From NCBI RefSeq assembly GCF_014803895.1, contig NZ_JAAVAU010000017.1, forward strand, positions 1-64,000: 64,000 bases of DNA, read 5' to 3'. The position numbers were made by a program, and so were the translations under genes. Shown here piece after piece: positions 1 to 8,293 of this stretch. The stretch comes from Lactobacillus sp. GTDB taxonomy: Bacteria; Bacillota; Bacilli; Lactobacillales; Lactobacillaceae. Positions within the stretch are counted from its first letter, which is position 1, and each line of letters starts with the position of its first letter. The notes beneath the pieces were generated by a model. That model was given only the letters and a program-made list of their open reading frames with translations, searched no databases and was not told the DNA's origin.

Positions 1-37
1 AGTCCTAAAAGGGACTATTTTAACAAAAAGAAGACAC

Positions 38-87
38 AAAAATAGAGCAAGATTTCTAAAAATAGAATTCTTGCTCTTATTTTTTAG
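38..87. terminator. Bidirectional intrinsic terminator
   Basis: A long inverted repeat (AGAGCAAGA with its complement TCTTGCTCT, extended by A/T pairs) is flanked by a T-run on either strand. It can end the minus-strand stress-protein transcript and any plus-strand gene entering from the left. Bases 1-37 hold only a short AGTCC/GGACT hairpin and no coding frame. Confidence 0.75.
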
Positions 88-118
88 TCTAGGAAGCTAG
101 TTTTTTCCCAGACTCTTT

Positions 119-595
119 CTAGTTTTGATTCTTTTTAATGTCGACGTTTTGAGCTTCAGGATGTCGAATTACTAAAACATCACAGTCTGCGGTTCTAGTT
201 ACATATTCAGTAATGCTACCGATTAATAATCTTTCAACTGCATTTAATCCAGTAGCACCAATAATGATTAAATCAATATCATGCTCATCTGGGAAGGAGT
301 GAGCAATAATATTTTTAGGAGAACCAAATTCTACTGAATAATTTACTTCTTTAACACCGGCCTTAAGTGCTTGTTTGTAATAATCTTCAATTTTGTCATG
401 AGCTTCTTTAGAAACTTGTTCAATCATTGCTGAGTCAAAACTAGAAACGTCTTGAAATGCACGTGTATCAACAACGTGCAAAATTTCTAAAGTAGCGCCA
501 TTTCTTTTAGCAACTTCTACGGCCTTGCTAAAAGCAACTTCGGCTTCTTTGGAACCATCTACTGCGACTTGAATATGTTGATATTGTTTTAACAT
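119..595 (-). CDS. Universal stress protein, UspA family
   Basis: Cytoplasmic nucleotide-binding stress protein of 158 residues, close to one Usp domain. The N-terminal strand IQVAVDGS and the C-terminal motif G-2x-G-9x-G-S (GATG, nine residues, GS) are the ATP-binding signature of the MJ0577-like subgroup, so ATP binding is expected. The start is the ATG at 595: AAAGGTGG lies 8 bases upstream, whereas a GTG four codons earlier would overlap that ribosome-binding site. It is monocistronic, ending before the terminator at 38-87. The stress to which it responds cannot be read from sequence. Confidence 0.9.
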   Translation of the reverse strand: MLKQYQHIQVAVDGSKEAEVAFSKAVEVAKRNGATLEILHVVDTRAFQDVSSFDSAMIEQVSKEAHDKIEDYYKQALKAGVKEVNYSVEFGSPKNIIAHSFPDEHDIDLIIIGATGLNAVERLLIGSITEYVTRTADCDVLVIRHPEAQNVDIKKNQN

Positions 596-647
596 AATGT
601 TGACCACCTTTCTTCAATCTATTTTACCAAAAATTTACTAAATCAAC

Positions 648-932
648 CTACTTATTTAAACTAGTAAATCTAAAAGAAAAAATAGTCATAATCATTGCGC
701 TGATAAATAAAGTGATGAAATTATAATATTTACCTAAAGTAAACAAAATAATGATGCCAATAAACCCTATTATGATTAAACTAATTGCGGTTGTTTTAAT
801 TAGTTTCTTTACTTTATCATTTTGACTAATATTAAATATTAAAAACTTTTCTTGACCAAGTGCAAATAAAAAATACCATGCAGTTAAGAAAAGGAAAACG
901 ACAAAAATCAGCATTAAAATTTTTACTGCCAT
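648..932 (-). CDS. Small membrane protein, function unknown
   Basis: A 94-residue hydrophobic protein. Three membrane segments are visible, at about residues 3-25, 46-67 and 70-88, with a lysine-rich loop (NDKVKKLIK) between the first two. GGAGAG lies 6 bases before the ATG, so it is probably translated. I do not recognise the family; small DUF-type membrane proteins of this shape are common in lactobacilli. It lies downstream of the 6S RNA terminator and upstream of the stress-protein gene on the same strand, with no obvious functional link. Confidence 0.65.
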   Translation of the reverse strand: MAVKILMLIFVVFLFLTAWYFLFALGQEKFLIFNISQNDKVKKLIKTTAISLIIIGFIGIIILFTLGKYYNFITLFISAMIMTIFSFRFTSLNK

Positions 933-959
933 AAAAACTCTCCAGATAAAATTTGATAT

Positions 960-984
960 GAAAAAAGCGGCTGAAAGCCGCTTC
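960..984 (-). terminator. Intrinsic terminator of 6S RNA
   Basis: On the minus strand AAGCGGCTTTCAGCCGCTT forms an 8-bp GC-rich stem followed by TTTTTT. It directly follows the 6S RNA closing stem. Confidence 0.85.
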
Positions 985-999
985 CTTTAAAATTCAAAA

Positions 1000-1188
1000 G
1001 AAATCTGAGTTGACGATTCGAATAATGACGCTTGTTGAACCCGCAGTGTTCAAAATTTGAGCCCATGTCGCAGCGAATATGGATCCTAGGACAAGCTAGT
1101 ATTCCGATTCGGTAGTTATTCATAAGCTCCAACGTCTATTGTTTGATCGGTCAACTTTATTATTAAACTTCACGATCAACTCAGACCA
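1000..1188 (-). ncRNA. ssrS: 6S RNA
   Basis: A non-coding RNA of about 190 nt that mimics an open promoter and binds housekeeping RNA polymerase. The ends form a perfect 10-bp closing stem, TCTGAGTTGA (1185-1176) with TCAACTCAGA (1013-1004). The interior is a long, imperfect, rod-like pairing with a central bulge. A good sigma-A promoter lies just upstream and a strong terminator just downstream. Position next to rarA also fits Firmicute 6S genes. A 69-codon frame runs through it but lacks a ribosome-binding site. Exact ends are estimated. Confidence 0.82.
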
Positions 1189-1194
1189 TATTAT

Positions 1195-1222
1195 ATTTTA
1201 GCAAATTCTTTTATCTTGTCAA
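1195..1222 (-). promoter_or_regulatory. Promoter of 6S RNA
   Basis: Minus strand: TTGACA (1222-1217), 16-bp spacer, TAAAAT (1200-1195). The predicted start is near 1188, exactly where the closing stem of the RNA begins. Confidence 0.75.
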
Positions 1223-1226
1223 TAAA

Positions 1227-2537
1227 TTAACTTGGATTATTCTTTAAACCATCAGATTGCATTTTTCTCAACTTTTCATATTGATTTTTAAGAGCTTGCT
1301 CAAATTTTGAGTTACCTTTTGGAGAAAAATAAGAAGTTTCTCGTAAATTATCTGGGAGGTATTGTTGAGCGACCCAGTCGTTAGGATAAGAGTGAGGATA
1401 AATATAAGAAACACCATGTCCCAATTTTGAGGCGCCTTTATAGTGCGCATCTTTTAAGCTAGTGGGAATAGGATCATTTTTTTTGCTTTTAACGTCATTA
1501 ATAGCTTGATCAATGGCCATGATGGCACTATTACTTTTAGGAGAAAGACATAATTCAATTACTGTATTGGCTAAAACTATTCTAGCTTCTGGAAGACCAA
1601 TTGTTTGGGCTGCTTGAATGGCTGTAGCTGCACGCTGACAAGCTGGTGGATTGGCAAGTCCAATGTCTTCATAAGCAATTACAGTAAGCCGTCGGCAAAT
1701 AGATATTAAATCACCTGATTCGCATAATTGGGCAAGATAGTATAGAGCAGCATCGGTATCAGAACCGCGGATAGATTTTTGAAAGGCAGAAATTAAATCA
1801 TAATGTCCATCACCATTTGCATCATAATCTTGACTCTTTACTTGTAGCGAATCTGCCATATTTATTTCATCAATTAAAATTTTATCTACTTTTTTGCCAG
1901 CATATTCTAATTCTTGTTTAGTAGAAAGAACTGCTAACTCTAATCCATTTAGGGTAGCTCTTAAATCTCCATTACCCTTTTCAATTAAAATCTTGCGAGC
2001 GTTAGATGTTAGTTCAACATTATAATTGCCTAAGCCATTTTCTCGATTTGAGAGGGCGCGATCGATTGCAGAGCTTACATCGGCTTCATTTAAGCGATGT
2101 AATTCAAATATCTGGCAACGAGATCGAATTGCAGGGGAGATAGAAATGTAGGGATTTTCAGTGGTAGCACCAATAAGAATAATTTTTCCTGATTCAAGTA
2201 GGGGCAATAAAAAATCTTGTTTTGTTTTGTCAAGTCGATGGATTTCATCTAGAAGCAAAATAACCGTACCACTCATCTTACTTTCTTCGGCGACAATTTG
2301 TAAATCTTTTTTACTATCGGTAGCAGCATTTAATTTTCTGAAAGCATATTGTGTGGAACCAGCAATGGCACTAGCAATACTGGTTTTACCAATACCAGGT
2401 GGTCCGTATAGAATCATGGAGGAAAGTAATTTAGCTTCGACCATTCGACGAATGATTTTTTGGGGTCCTACCAGGTGTTGTTGGCCAACAACCTCATCTA
2501 GGTTAGTAGGACGCATTTTATAAGCTAATGGTTGCAT
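1227..2537 (-). CDS. rarA: Replication-associated recombination protein A (AAA+ ATPase)
   Basis: RarA/MgsA, a clamp-loader-like AAA+ ATPase acting at stalled replication forks. At 436 residues it is full length. The N-terminus MQPLAYKMRP with DEVVGQ is typical. Walker A is GPPGIGKT at residues 45-52, Walker B DEIH at about 97-100, and sensor 1 is IGATTENP. The C-terminal half carries the oligomerisation domain. The start has only a weak ribosome-binding site but lies 2 bases after the stop of the YueI-like gene, so translational coupling is likely. The 6S RNA gene follows immediately downstream. Confidence 0.95.
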   Translation of the reverse strand: MQPLAYKMRPTNLDEVVGQQHLVGPQKIIRRMVEAKLLSSMILYGPPGIGKTSIASAIAGSTQYAFRKLNAATDSKKDLQIVAEESKMSGTVILLLDEIHRLDKTKQDFLLPLLESGKIILIGATTENPYISISPAIRSRCQIFELHRLNEADVSSAIDRALSNRENGLGNYNVELTSNARKILIEKGNGDLRATLNGLELAVLSTKQELEYAGKKVDKILIDEINMADSLQVKSQDYDANGDGHYDLISAFQKSIRGSDTDAALYYLAQLCESGDLISICRRLTVIAYEDIGLANPPACQRAATAIQAAQTIGLPEARIVLANTVIELCLSPKSNSAIMAIDQAINDVKSKKNDPIPTSLKDAHYKGASKLGHGVSYIYPHSYPNDWVAQQYLPDNLRETSYFSPKGNSKFEQALKNQYEKLRKMQSDGLKNNPS

Positions 2538-2539
2538 GG

Positions 2540-3013
2540 TTAATCTTTTTTACCAAATAATTTTTCAAATAAATGATGTTTATGTTCTTTTGGGGCGTTT
2601 AATTGATCAGTAGGAAATTCAGGAGCGTATACTTGATTAATTTCAATTCGCATACGATTAATAGCGGTCTTAGCAACCACTAAAATACCAGTTGCATCAG
2701 GATCTGTTTGAGCAGTATTATCGCTGATAATAGTGAACTTATCACCATATTTTGAACATTCACTCATTAATTGGCCAATAAATTTATTTTGAGGCATCTT
2801 GCCATTAATTAAAATAGTGTAATCTTTATAGTCACTTAAATGATCTAAAAATATTTTTTGCCACTTGGGATTTTGAGTCTGAGCAATAGACATTCTTACT
2901 AGGGTGCGTTCTCTTAGTGAACCTAAAAAACGTCTTCTTTCATCGGGTTTAGTTTGAGGACCACTACCACTTCGAGAAGCTTGCTCAAGTCTTTGATTTA
3001 AATCTTCAGTCAT
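2540..3013 (-). CDS. YueI family protein (DUF1694)
   Basis: A 157-residue soluble protein matching the YueI/DUF1694 family by its N-terminal region (PDERRRFLGSLRERT), which resembles the conserved EEKRKYLGTLRERV stretch of Bacillus YueI. The family has an L30e/L7Ae-like fold and no established role. The ATG at 3013 is chosen because AGAGGT lies 7 bases upstream; a longer in-frame extension to 3184 would cross the rpsD terminator. It is cotranscribed with rarA. Confidence 0.8.
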   Translation of the reverse strand: MTEDLNQRLEQASRSGSGPQTKPDERRRFLGSLRERTLVRMSIAQTQNPKWQKIFLDHLSDYKDYTILINGKMPQNKFIGQLMSECSKYGDKFTIISDNTAQTDPDATGILVVAKTAINRMRIEINQVYAPEFPTDQLNAPKEHKHHLFEKLFGKKD

Positions 3014-3071
3014 AAAAAATACCTCTCTTTCTATATAATCTAGTTTAACAACTTTAATAAAAATTAGATAC

Positions 3072-3104
3072 AAAAAAAGTCCCATCCGGAAAGGAGGGAC
3101 TTTT
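3072..3104 (-). terminator. Intrinsic terminator of rpsD
   Basis: Minus strand: AAAGTCCC pairs with GGGACTTT across a C/T-rich loop, followed by TTTTTTT. Confidence 0.85.
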
Positions 3105-3119
3105 GAAAAGAAATAGAAA

Positions 3120-3731
3120 TTAAAGTTTCTTGTTGTACCATTCAACAACAAGTGCTTCGTCGATTTCAGGTTCCATTTCGTCACGTTCTGGAAGACGTAC
3201 TAAAGTACCAGTCATCTTGTTTTCGTCAAATGATACGAATGCAGGACGAGCAGTAACTGCTTCAAGAGCGTCCTTAACTTGTTGCAAGTTCTTTGACTTT
3301 TCTCTTAAGCTAATTTCGTCACCAGGCTTAACTTCGTAAGAAGGAATGTCAACACGCTTACCATTTACTAAAATGTGACCGTGGTTAACAAGTTGACGAG
3401 CTTGTTCTCTAGTATTAGCCAAGCCAAGACGGTAAACAATGTTATCCAAACGACTTTCAAGTAAAGCCATGAAGTTAACACCGTGCTTACCTTCGCGAAT
3501 CTTACCTGCACGAATGAATAAGTTTTGGAATTGACGTTCGTTCAAACCAAACATCCAACGTAATTTTTGCTTTTCTTTTAATTGTTGACCATATTCTGAA
3601 ACCTTAGCACGGTTGTTAGGACCGTGATCACCAGGTGCGTAATTACGACGGCTAAGTTCCTTACCAGTACCGGAAAGGGAAATACCTAAACGTCTTGAAC
3701 GCTTCCAACTTGGGCCAGTATATCTTGACAT
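3120..3731 (-). CDS. rpsD: 30S ribosomal protein S4
   Basis: S4 is a primary 16S rRNA-binding protein that nucleates 30S assembly. At 203 residues it is full length and starts [16 protein letters not shown]. The S4 RNA-binding domain lies at about residues 93-155 ([11 protein letters not shown], then [15 protein letters not shown]). This is the form without zinc-binding cysteines. GGAGGA sits just upstream of the ATG. The gene stands alone, as in other Firmicutes, behind its own promoter and structured leader, which suggests autoregulation. Confidence 0.98.
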   Translation of the reverse strand: MSRYTGPSWKRSRRLGISLSGTGKELSRRNYAPGDHGPNNRAKVSEYGQQLKEKQKLRWMFGLNERQFQNLFIRAGKIREGKHGVNFMALLESRLDNIVYRLGLANTREQARQLVNHGHILVNGKRVDIPSYEVKPGDEISLREKSKNLQQVKDALEAVTARPAFVSFDENKMTGTLVRLPERDEMEPEIDEALVVEWYNKKL

Positions 3732-3781
3732 ATAATAAATCCTCCATAAAATGTAATAAATTTCTGGAGTAAAATATAAGG

Positions 3782-3887
3782 AATAAGTTCAACATTCGTG
3801 CATCTTGAGTTGCATGTTTCGCCCAGTGCAGCGGCGGGTTACTCGTTCACTAAACGTCCCAAGATGTTGACGTTCTTGTCACTTATT
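3782..3887 (-). promoter_or_regulatory. Structured rpsD leader, probable S4 autoregulatory element
   Basis: The transcript between the promoter and the rpsD ribosome-binding site folds into nested helices that can be read directly. AATAAGT (3887-3881) pairs with ACTTATT (3788-3782). Inside it GTCAAC pairs with GTTGA, and CATCTTG pairs with CAAGATG, enclosing GC-rich hairpins. In Firmicutes S4 represses its own synthesis by binding such a leader, so this is most likely that element. No terminator is visible in it, which suggests control of translation. Confidence 0.65.
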
Positions 3888-3912
3888 GCTGCAAATATTT
3901 TACACGTCGTAT

Positions 3913-3941
3913 ATTATAGAGATAAAAGATAATTAAATCAA
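3913..3941 (-). promoter_or_regulatory. Promoter of rpsD
   Basis: Minus strand TTGATT (3941-3936), 17-bp spacer, TATAAT (3918-3913). Confidence 0.75.
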
Positions 3942-3982
3942 GCATCACTGAATATTTTTTAAATACTTCTTAATTAATTTTT

Positions 3983-3991
3983 TGCTATAAT
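3983..3991 (+). promoter_or_regulatory. Extended -10 promoter of ezrA
   Basis: TGCTATAAT, a TGN-extended consensus -10 with no good -35. It overlaps an upstream in-frame ATG at 3990, which rules that codon out as the start of ezrA. Confidence 0.6.
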
Positions 3992-4016
3992 GAAATCAAG
4001 AAATTTGGAGGAAATT

Positions 4017-5759
4017 ATGTCATCTGGACTATCAATAACAATAATAGTAATTATCATTTTGATTATTGCTGCTGTTGCAGTAGCAGTAATGGTTAATAAA
4101 TCTAATACTAACCAGCTGGATAAAATAGAAAAAGCTAGTGCTGATTTAAATGATTTGTCTGTTAAAGAAGATATCAAGCGCTTAGAAAAAATGGAGTTAG
4201 CTGGTAAAAGTCTTGAGACTTTTAATAAGTGGAAAAAGACATACGAAAGTGTTGAGACGCAAGATATAGGTACTTTACATCAATTACTTAAACAAGGTGT
4301 GGCTGAAAACTCTCGTTATAGTTTGTTTAAAGCTAAAAAAATGATTAGTGAAGCACAGGAGATTAATGAACGTGCTCACACTAACTTAAAAGAGAGTAAA
4401 AAGGTTTTTACTGAATTACTTGAATCTAACCGAGATAATCAAATTCAATATACTTCTTTGCTTAAGGAGTATCAGGAATTAAGAAAGGAAGTCTTAGCAA
4501 AGTCATATAATTATGAAGTTGCACTGGATAAGATTGAAGATGAGCTTACTACGATGGAAGGCGAGTTTGACTCAGTTAAGAATCTTTCAGCTCAAGGTGA
4601 TCATGTTGAGGCTAAGCGTGTGTTGACTCAAATTGATGACGAACTTAAAAGGCTTCAAAAACAACTTCCTCAAATTAAAAAGTTTGATAATGACTTAAAA
4701 AATACTTTCCCAGAACAATTGGAAGAAATTAGTGATACTTACAGAAAGATGCGCAAGGAAAAGTATAAGATTAAGGAAGTTAATATTTTAGATGAAGTTA
4801 AGAATATTTATGATCAAATTGACAGTAATCTTATTACATTAGGCGAAATGAATATTGAAGGTGTTAAAAAGAACAACGAAATTATTGCTAGCCAAATTGA
4901 TAATTTGTACGGTACCTTAACTAAAGAATTTAAAGCACGACCTTTTGTTGATAAAAATCAAGATAAAATTGTTGAATTATTAGGTCATAGTGCCCATAAT
5001 TCATCTCAATTAGTAACTAAACTACAACATATTGATGAAAGTTATGAATTAACCCATGGTGAATTGCAAGAAGCTAAAACTTTGGAAAGTGAAGTTAACC
5101 ACTTAAATGTTGATTTTGGAACTGATTGTCAAAAGATTGCTGATGGTGAGGGCGTTTATTCTGAAATTCAAAATAAGTGGCTTAGTCTATTAAAGAAACT
5201 TGAAGAAATAGATCAACGTGAAAAGCAAATTTCAGAAGATGTTGATGGATTGTTTGATGCAGAAGCAGTTGCTAATGATTCTATCGAAAAGTTTAAGCAA
5301 GAAGTATCATTAATTTATCGCAAGTTGGAAAGAAGAAATTTACCTGGAAAACCAGAGAGTTTTGTTCAAATGTATACTTTGGTAGTCAACGAAATTACAC
5401 GTACTAGCAAAGAATTACAACAGGTTAGAATCAATATGGAACATATTTCTGATGAATTGATTCAAATTCAAGAAGATATCAAACGTCTTAAGAAAGAAGC
5501 TAATGAGATTTTAAGTGCTGCAGATTTAGTAGAACTAACAATGCAGTATTCTAACAAGTTCTTGAATGATCCAGAAATTAAAAGAGCTCGAAAAGAAGCT
5601 TATAATTTATATCAAAATAAGTATGAATATCAGGAAGCTCTTGATATAATTGCTACTGCAATTGAAAAAGCTGAACCAGGATCATTCCAACGTCTTGAGC
5701 AAGAATATTATTCTGATAAAAAAGAAAGAGAACTTGCTAATCAAGATGAGAAGGAATAA
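4017..5759 (+). CDS. ezrA: Septation ring formation regulator EzrA
   Basis: EzrA is a membrane-anchored negative regulator of FtsZ ring assembly that also links FtsZ to cell-wall enzymes. At 580 residues it matches the family. One N-terminal transmembrane helix (about residues 5-27) leaves the rest in the cytoplasm as long alpha-helical, spectrin-like coiled-coil repeats rich in E, K, L and Q. The start is the ATG at 4017, with TTGGAGGA just upstream. It is transcribed alone and ends at the hairpin at 5803-5831. Confidence 0.95.
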   Translation: MSSGLSITIIVIIILIIAAVAVAVMVNKSNTNQLDKIEKASADLNDLSVKEDIKRLEKMELAGKSLETFNKWKKTYESVETQDIGTLHQLLKQGVAENSRYSLFKAKKMISEAQEINERAHTNLKESKKVFTELLESNRDNQIQYTSLLKEYQELRKEVLAKSYNYEVALDKIEDELTTMEGEFDSVKNLSAQGDHVEAKRVLTQIDDELKRLQKQLPQIKKFDNDLKNTFPEQLEEISDTYRKMRKEKYKIKEVNILDEVKNIYDQIDSNLITLGEMNIEGVKKNNEIIASQIDNLYGTLTKEFKARPFVDKNQDKIVELLGHSAHNSSQLVTKLQHIDESYELTHGELQEAKTLESEVNHLNVDFGTDCQKIADGEGVYSEIQNKWLSLLKKLEEIDQREKQISEDVDGLFDAEAVANDSIEKFKQEVSLIYRKLERRNLPGKPESFVQMYTLVVNEITRTSKELQQVRINMEHISDELIQIQEDIKRLKKEANEILSAADLVELTMQYSNKFLNDPEIKRARKEAYNLYQNKYEYQEALDIIATAIEKAEPGSFQRLEQEYYSDKKERELANQDEKE

Positions 5760-5765
5760 TTGAAA

Positions 5766-5793
5766 TTGTTTCTTACTTAAGGTAAGATAAAAT
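5766..5793 (+). promoter_or_regulatory. Promoter with CTTAC-N5-GTAAG operator before nifS-thiI
   Basis: TTGTTT (-35, 5766-5771), 16-bp spacer, TAAAAT (-10, 5788-5793). The spacer begins with the perfect palindrome CTTACTTAAGGTAAG (5772-5786). The same palindrome in the same position occurs at 43285-43299 and 44559-44573, each upstream of other tRNA-thiolation genes. A protein bound here would cover the promoter core, so repression is the simplest model. The regulator is unknown. Confidence 0.65.
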
Positions 5794-5802
5794 TTGTTTA
5801 TT

Positions 5803-5831
5803 AAACGGTCATTTTTGATGGCCGTTTTTTT
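5803..5831 (+). terminator. Terminator hairpin between ezrA and nifS
   Basis: AAACGGTCA pairs with TGGCCGTTT (one G-T pair) and is followed by TTTTTTT. It can end ezrA, but it also lies about 10 bases downstream of the nifS promoter -10, so it would sit at the very 5' end of the nifS-thiI message, with the nifS ribosome-binding site GGAGGT directly after the T-run. Confidence 0.75.
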
Positions 5832-5843
5832 GGAGGTAACTGC

Positions 5844-6998
5844 ATGATTTATTTTGATAACAGTGCAACTACCCAAATTTATCCTGAATCATTGGATACA
5901 TTTGATAAAGTTGCTACACAAATTTGGGGAAATCCATCTAGTCTTCATAAAATGGGAGATCGTTCTCATCAGTTATTAGAAGCATCTAGAAAACAAATTG
6001 CTGATTTAATTGGTGCTAAACCATATGAAATTTTCTTTACTTCAAGTGGTAGTGAATCTGATAATTGGGCTATTAAGGGTACTGCATTAGCTAAGAAAGA
6101 TTTTGGTAATCACATTATCACTACTAGTATTGAACATGCGGCTGTAACTAACAGTGTTCGCGCTTTAGAAAAACAGGGCTTTCGCGTAACAATGTTACCA
6201 GTTGATAAAGAAGGTCGTGTAAATCCTGAAGATTTGAAGAAAGCTCTTGATCGAGAGACTATTTTAGTTTCTATTATGGGAGTAAATAATGAAATTGGTT
6301 CTATTCAACCAATTCAAGAAATTAGTGCAATTTTGGAAGATTATCCTAATGTAACTTTTCATGTTGATAATGTTCAAGCTCTTGGTAAAAATGTTTGGGA
6401 TAAAGTTTTTACACCTCGTGTTGACTTGATGAGTTTGTCATCTCATAAGTTCCATGCTCCACGTGGGGTAGGTATCCTTTATAAAAAAGAGGGCAAGATG
6501 ATTGATCCTTTAGTTGATGGTGGTGGTCAAGAAAAAGGATTACGCTCAAGTACCGAGAACTTAGCAGGGATTGCAGCAACTGCCAAGGCAATGCGTTTGT
6601 ACCTTGAAGATGAAAAGCAAAATGCTAAAAAAGAAGCTACAGTTAAAACTAAAATTATTGATTACTTGAAAGATAAACCAGGCTTACATATCTTTTCGCC
6701 AATGAATGATAATTTTGTACCAAGTATTCTTTGTTTTGGTATGGAAGGAATTCGTGGAGAAACTTTGGTGCATACACTTGAGTCAAAGGATATTTTTGTT
6801 TCTACTACTAGTGCGTGTTCTTCCCGAAGCGGTGTTGAAAGTGGTACACTTAATTCAATGAAGGTACCTGATGATATTGCAACTGGTGCAATTCGGTTAA
6901 GCTTTGATCCAAGTAATAGTGTTGAAGAAGCTGACCATTTTATTGAAGTATTTGATAAGATTTATAAACACTTCGCAGAAATTAATCATTTGAAATAA
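5844..6998 (+). CDS. Cysteine desulfurase (NifS/IscS type), ThiI partner
   Basis: A PLP-dependent enzyme that takes sulfur from L-cysteine as a protein-bound persulfide. The 384 residues show the fold-type I features: the PLP lysine in SSHKFH (K202), H98 in EHAA, and the catalytic cysteine in TSACSSRSG (C325). The ATG at 5844 follows GGAGGT. The next gene, thiI, starts 9 bases after the stop, so this enzyme most likely supplies sulfur for 4-thiouridine in tRNA. A second, distinct paralogue is at 43338. Confidence 0.93.
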   Translation: MIYFDNSATTQIYPESLDTFDKVATQIWGNPSSLHKMGDRSHQLLEASRKQIADLIGAKPYEIFFTSSGSESDNWAIKGTALAKKDFGNHIITTSIEHAAVTNSVRALEKQGFRVTMLPVDKEGRVNPEDLKKALDRETILVSIMGVNNEIGSIQPIQEISAILEDYPNVTFHVDNVQALGKNVWDKVFTPRVDLMSLSSHKFHAPRGVGILYKKEGKMIDPLVDGGGQEKGLRSSTENLAGIAATAKAMRLYLEDEKQNAKKEATVKTKIIDYLKDKPGLHIFSPMNDNFVPSILCFGMEGIRGETLVHTLESKDIFVSTTSACSSRSGVESGTLNSMKVPDDIATGAIRLSFDPSNSVEEADHFIEVFDKIYKHFAEINHLK

Positions 6999-7007
6999 GG
7001 TGAAATA

Positions 7008-8225
7008 ATGCAATATACAGAAGTAATGGTTCGTTACGGCGAACTTTCTACTAAAGGAAAAAATCGTAAGGACTTTATTGGACGTTTAGCTGGGAATATT
7101 ACGAGATTACTCAATGATTTTCCGGAAATTGAAATTCATCCTAAGCATGATCGTTTGCACATTGTCTTAAATGGTGCATCTTTTGAAGAAATTGATGATC
7201 GTCTTAAGCGAGTTTTTGGTATTCAAACTTACTCTCCAACTATCAAGGTTGAAAGAAATATTGAAGCAGTAAAAAAGACTGCTTTAGAATTAATGCAAGA
7301 TACTTTTGAAGATGGGATGACTTTTAAGGTTAATACTCGTCGTAGTGATCATGAATTTGAATATGATACTAATCAAATTAATGAAATGATTGGTGATTAT
7401 CTGTTTGATAATATGGATAATCTCAAGGTTAAGATGAAAAAACCAGATATGGTTTTACGTATTGAAGTTAGAAAAGATGCAATCTATATCTCTAATCAAT
7501 TAATTAAGGGTGCCGGAGGGATGCCAGTTGGTACTGCAGGAAAGGCTGTGATGATGCTTTCTGGTGGTATTGATTCTCCTGTTGCTTCTTATTTAGCTCT
7601 TAAGCGTGGAGTAGATATTGAAATGGTTCATTTCTTCAGTCCACCATATACTAGTGATAAAGCTTTGGCTAAGGCTAAAGAATTGGCCGGCATTTTAGCT
7701 AACTATTCAGGTAAGATAAACTTTATTGCTGTTCCATTTGCTGAAATTCAAGAACAAATTAAAGAAAAGTTACCAGAAGGTTACTTAATGACTATTCAAC
7801 GTCGTTTTATGCTACGTTTAGCAGATATGATTCGTGCTAAGCGTGGAGGTTTGGCTATTTTTAATGGTGAATCTGTAGGTCAAGTCGCATCTCAAACTTT
7901 GGAATCAATGGTTGCAATTAATGATGTAACATCTACTCCTGTTCTTCGACCGGTTGCTACTATGGATAAAACGGAGATTATTAAGTTGGCAGAAGATATT
8001 GGTACTTTTGATTTGTCAATTAAACCATTTGAAGATTGTTGTACCATTTTTGCCCCACCTCGTCCAAAAACTAAACCTAAGCTTGAAGAAGCTAGAAAGC
8101 TAGAAGCTAGACTTGATGTTGAAGGCTTACTTCAACGAGCAATGGATGGAATTGAAGTAACTCCAATTTATCCAAACGAAACCTTCTTAGATGATCAAGC
8201 ACAGATTGATATGAGTTTACTCTAA
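7008..8225 (+). CDS. thiI: tRNA 4-thiouridine sulfurtransferase ThiI
   Basis: ThiI adenylates U8 of tRNA and inserts sulfur. At 405 residues it has the N-terminal ferredoxin-like and THUMP RNA-binding region (about 1-165) and the PP-loop pyrophosphatase motif SGGIDS (185-190). It lacks the C-terminal rhodanese domain of the Escherichia coli protein, as is usual in Firmicutes, where the dedicated cysteine desulfurase donates sulfur directly. The stop codon of that desulfurase lies 9 bases upstream and the two form an operon closed by the terminator at 8230. Confidence 0.96.
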   Translation: MQYTEVMVRYGELSTKGKNRKDFIGRLAGNITRLLNDFPEIEIHPKHDRLHIVLNGASFEEIDDRLKRVFGIQTYSPTIKVERNIEAVKKTALELMQDTFEDGMTFKVNTRRSDHEFEYDTNQINEMIGDYLFDNMDNLKVKMKKPDMVLRIEVRKDAIYISNQLIKGAGGMPVGTAGKAVMMLSGGIDSPVASYLALKRGVDIEMVHFFSPPYTSDKALAKAKELAGILANYSGKINFIAVPFAEIQEQIKEKLPEGYLMTIQRRFMLRLADMIRAKRGGLAIFNGESVGQVASQTLESMVAINDVTSTPVLRPVATMDKTEIIKLAEDIGTFDLSIKPFEDCCTIFAPPRPKTKPKLEEARKLEARLDVEGLLQRAMDGIEVTPIYPNETFLDDQAQIDMSLL

Positions 8226-8229
8226 TGTT

Positions 8230-8265
8230 AAAATACTACCCGTATGTTAATGGGTAGTATTTTTA
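8230..8265 (+). terminator. Terminator of nifS-thiI
   Basis: AAATACTACCC pairs with GGGTAGTATTT around a 9-base loop, followed by T residues. Confidence 0.85.
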
Positions 8266-8293
8266 TATTAAGTTTGAGAAGGAAAATAGAATC

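Noticed and set aside
923..1132. 69-codon minus-strand reading frame
   Set aside because: It lies across the 6S RNA and its terminator, has no ribosome-binding site and no protein-like pattern.
2161..2523. Plus-strand frame opposite rarA
   Set aside because: No ribosome-binding site and no domain; rarA on the other strand is fully conserved.
3990..4016. Upstream ATG for ezrA
   Set aside because: It overlaps the -10 hexamer and would place the ribosome-binding site inside the coding region.
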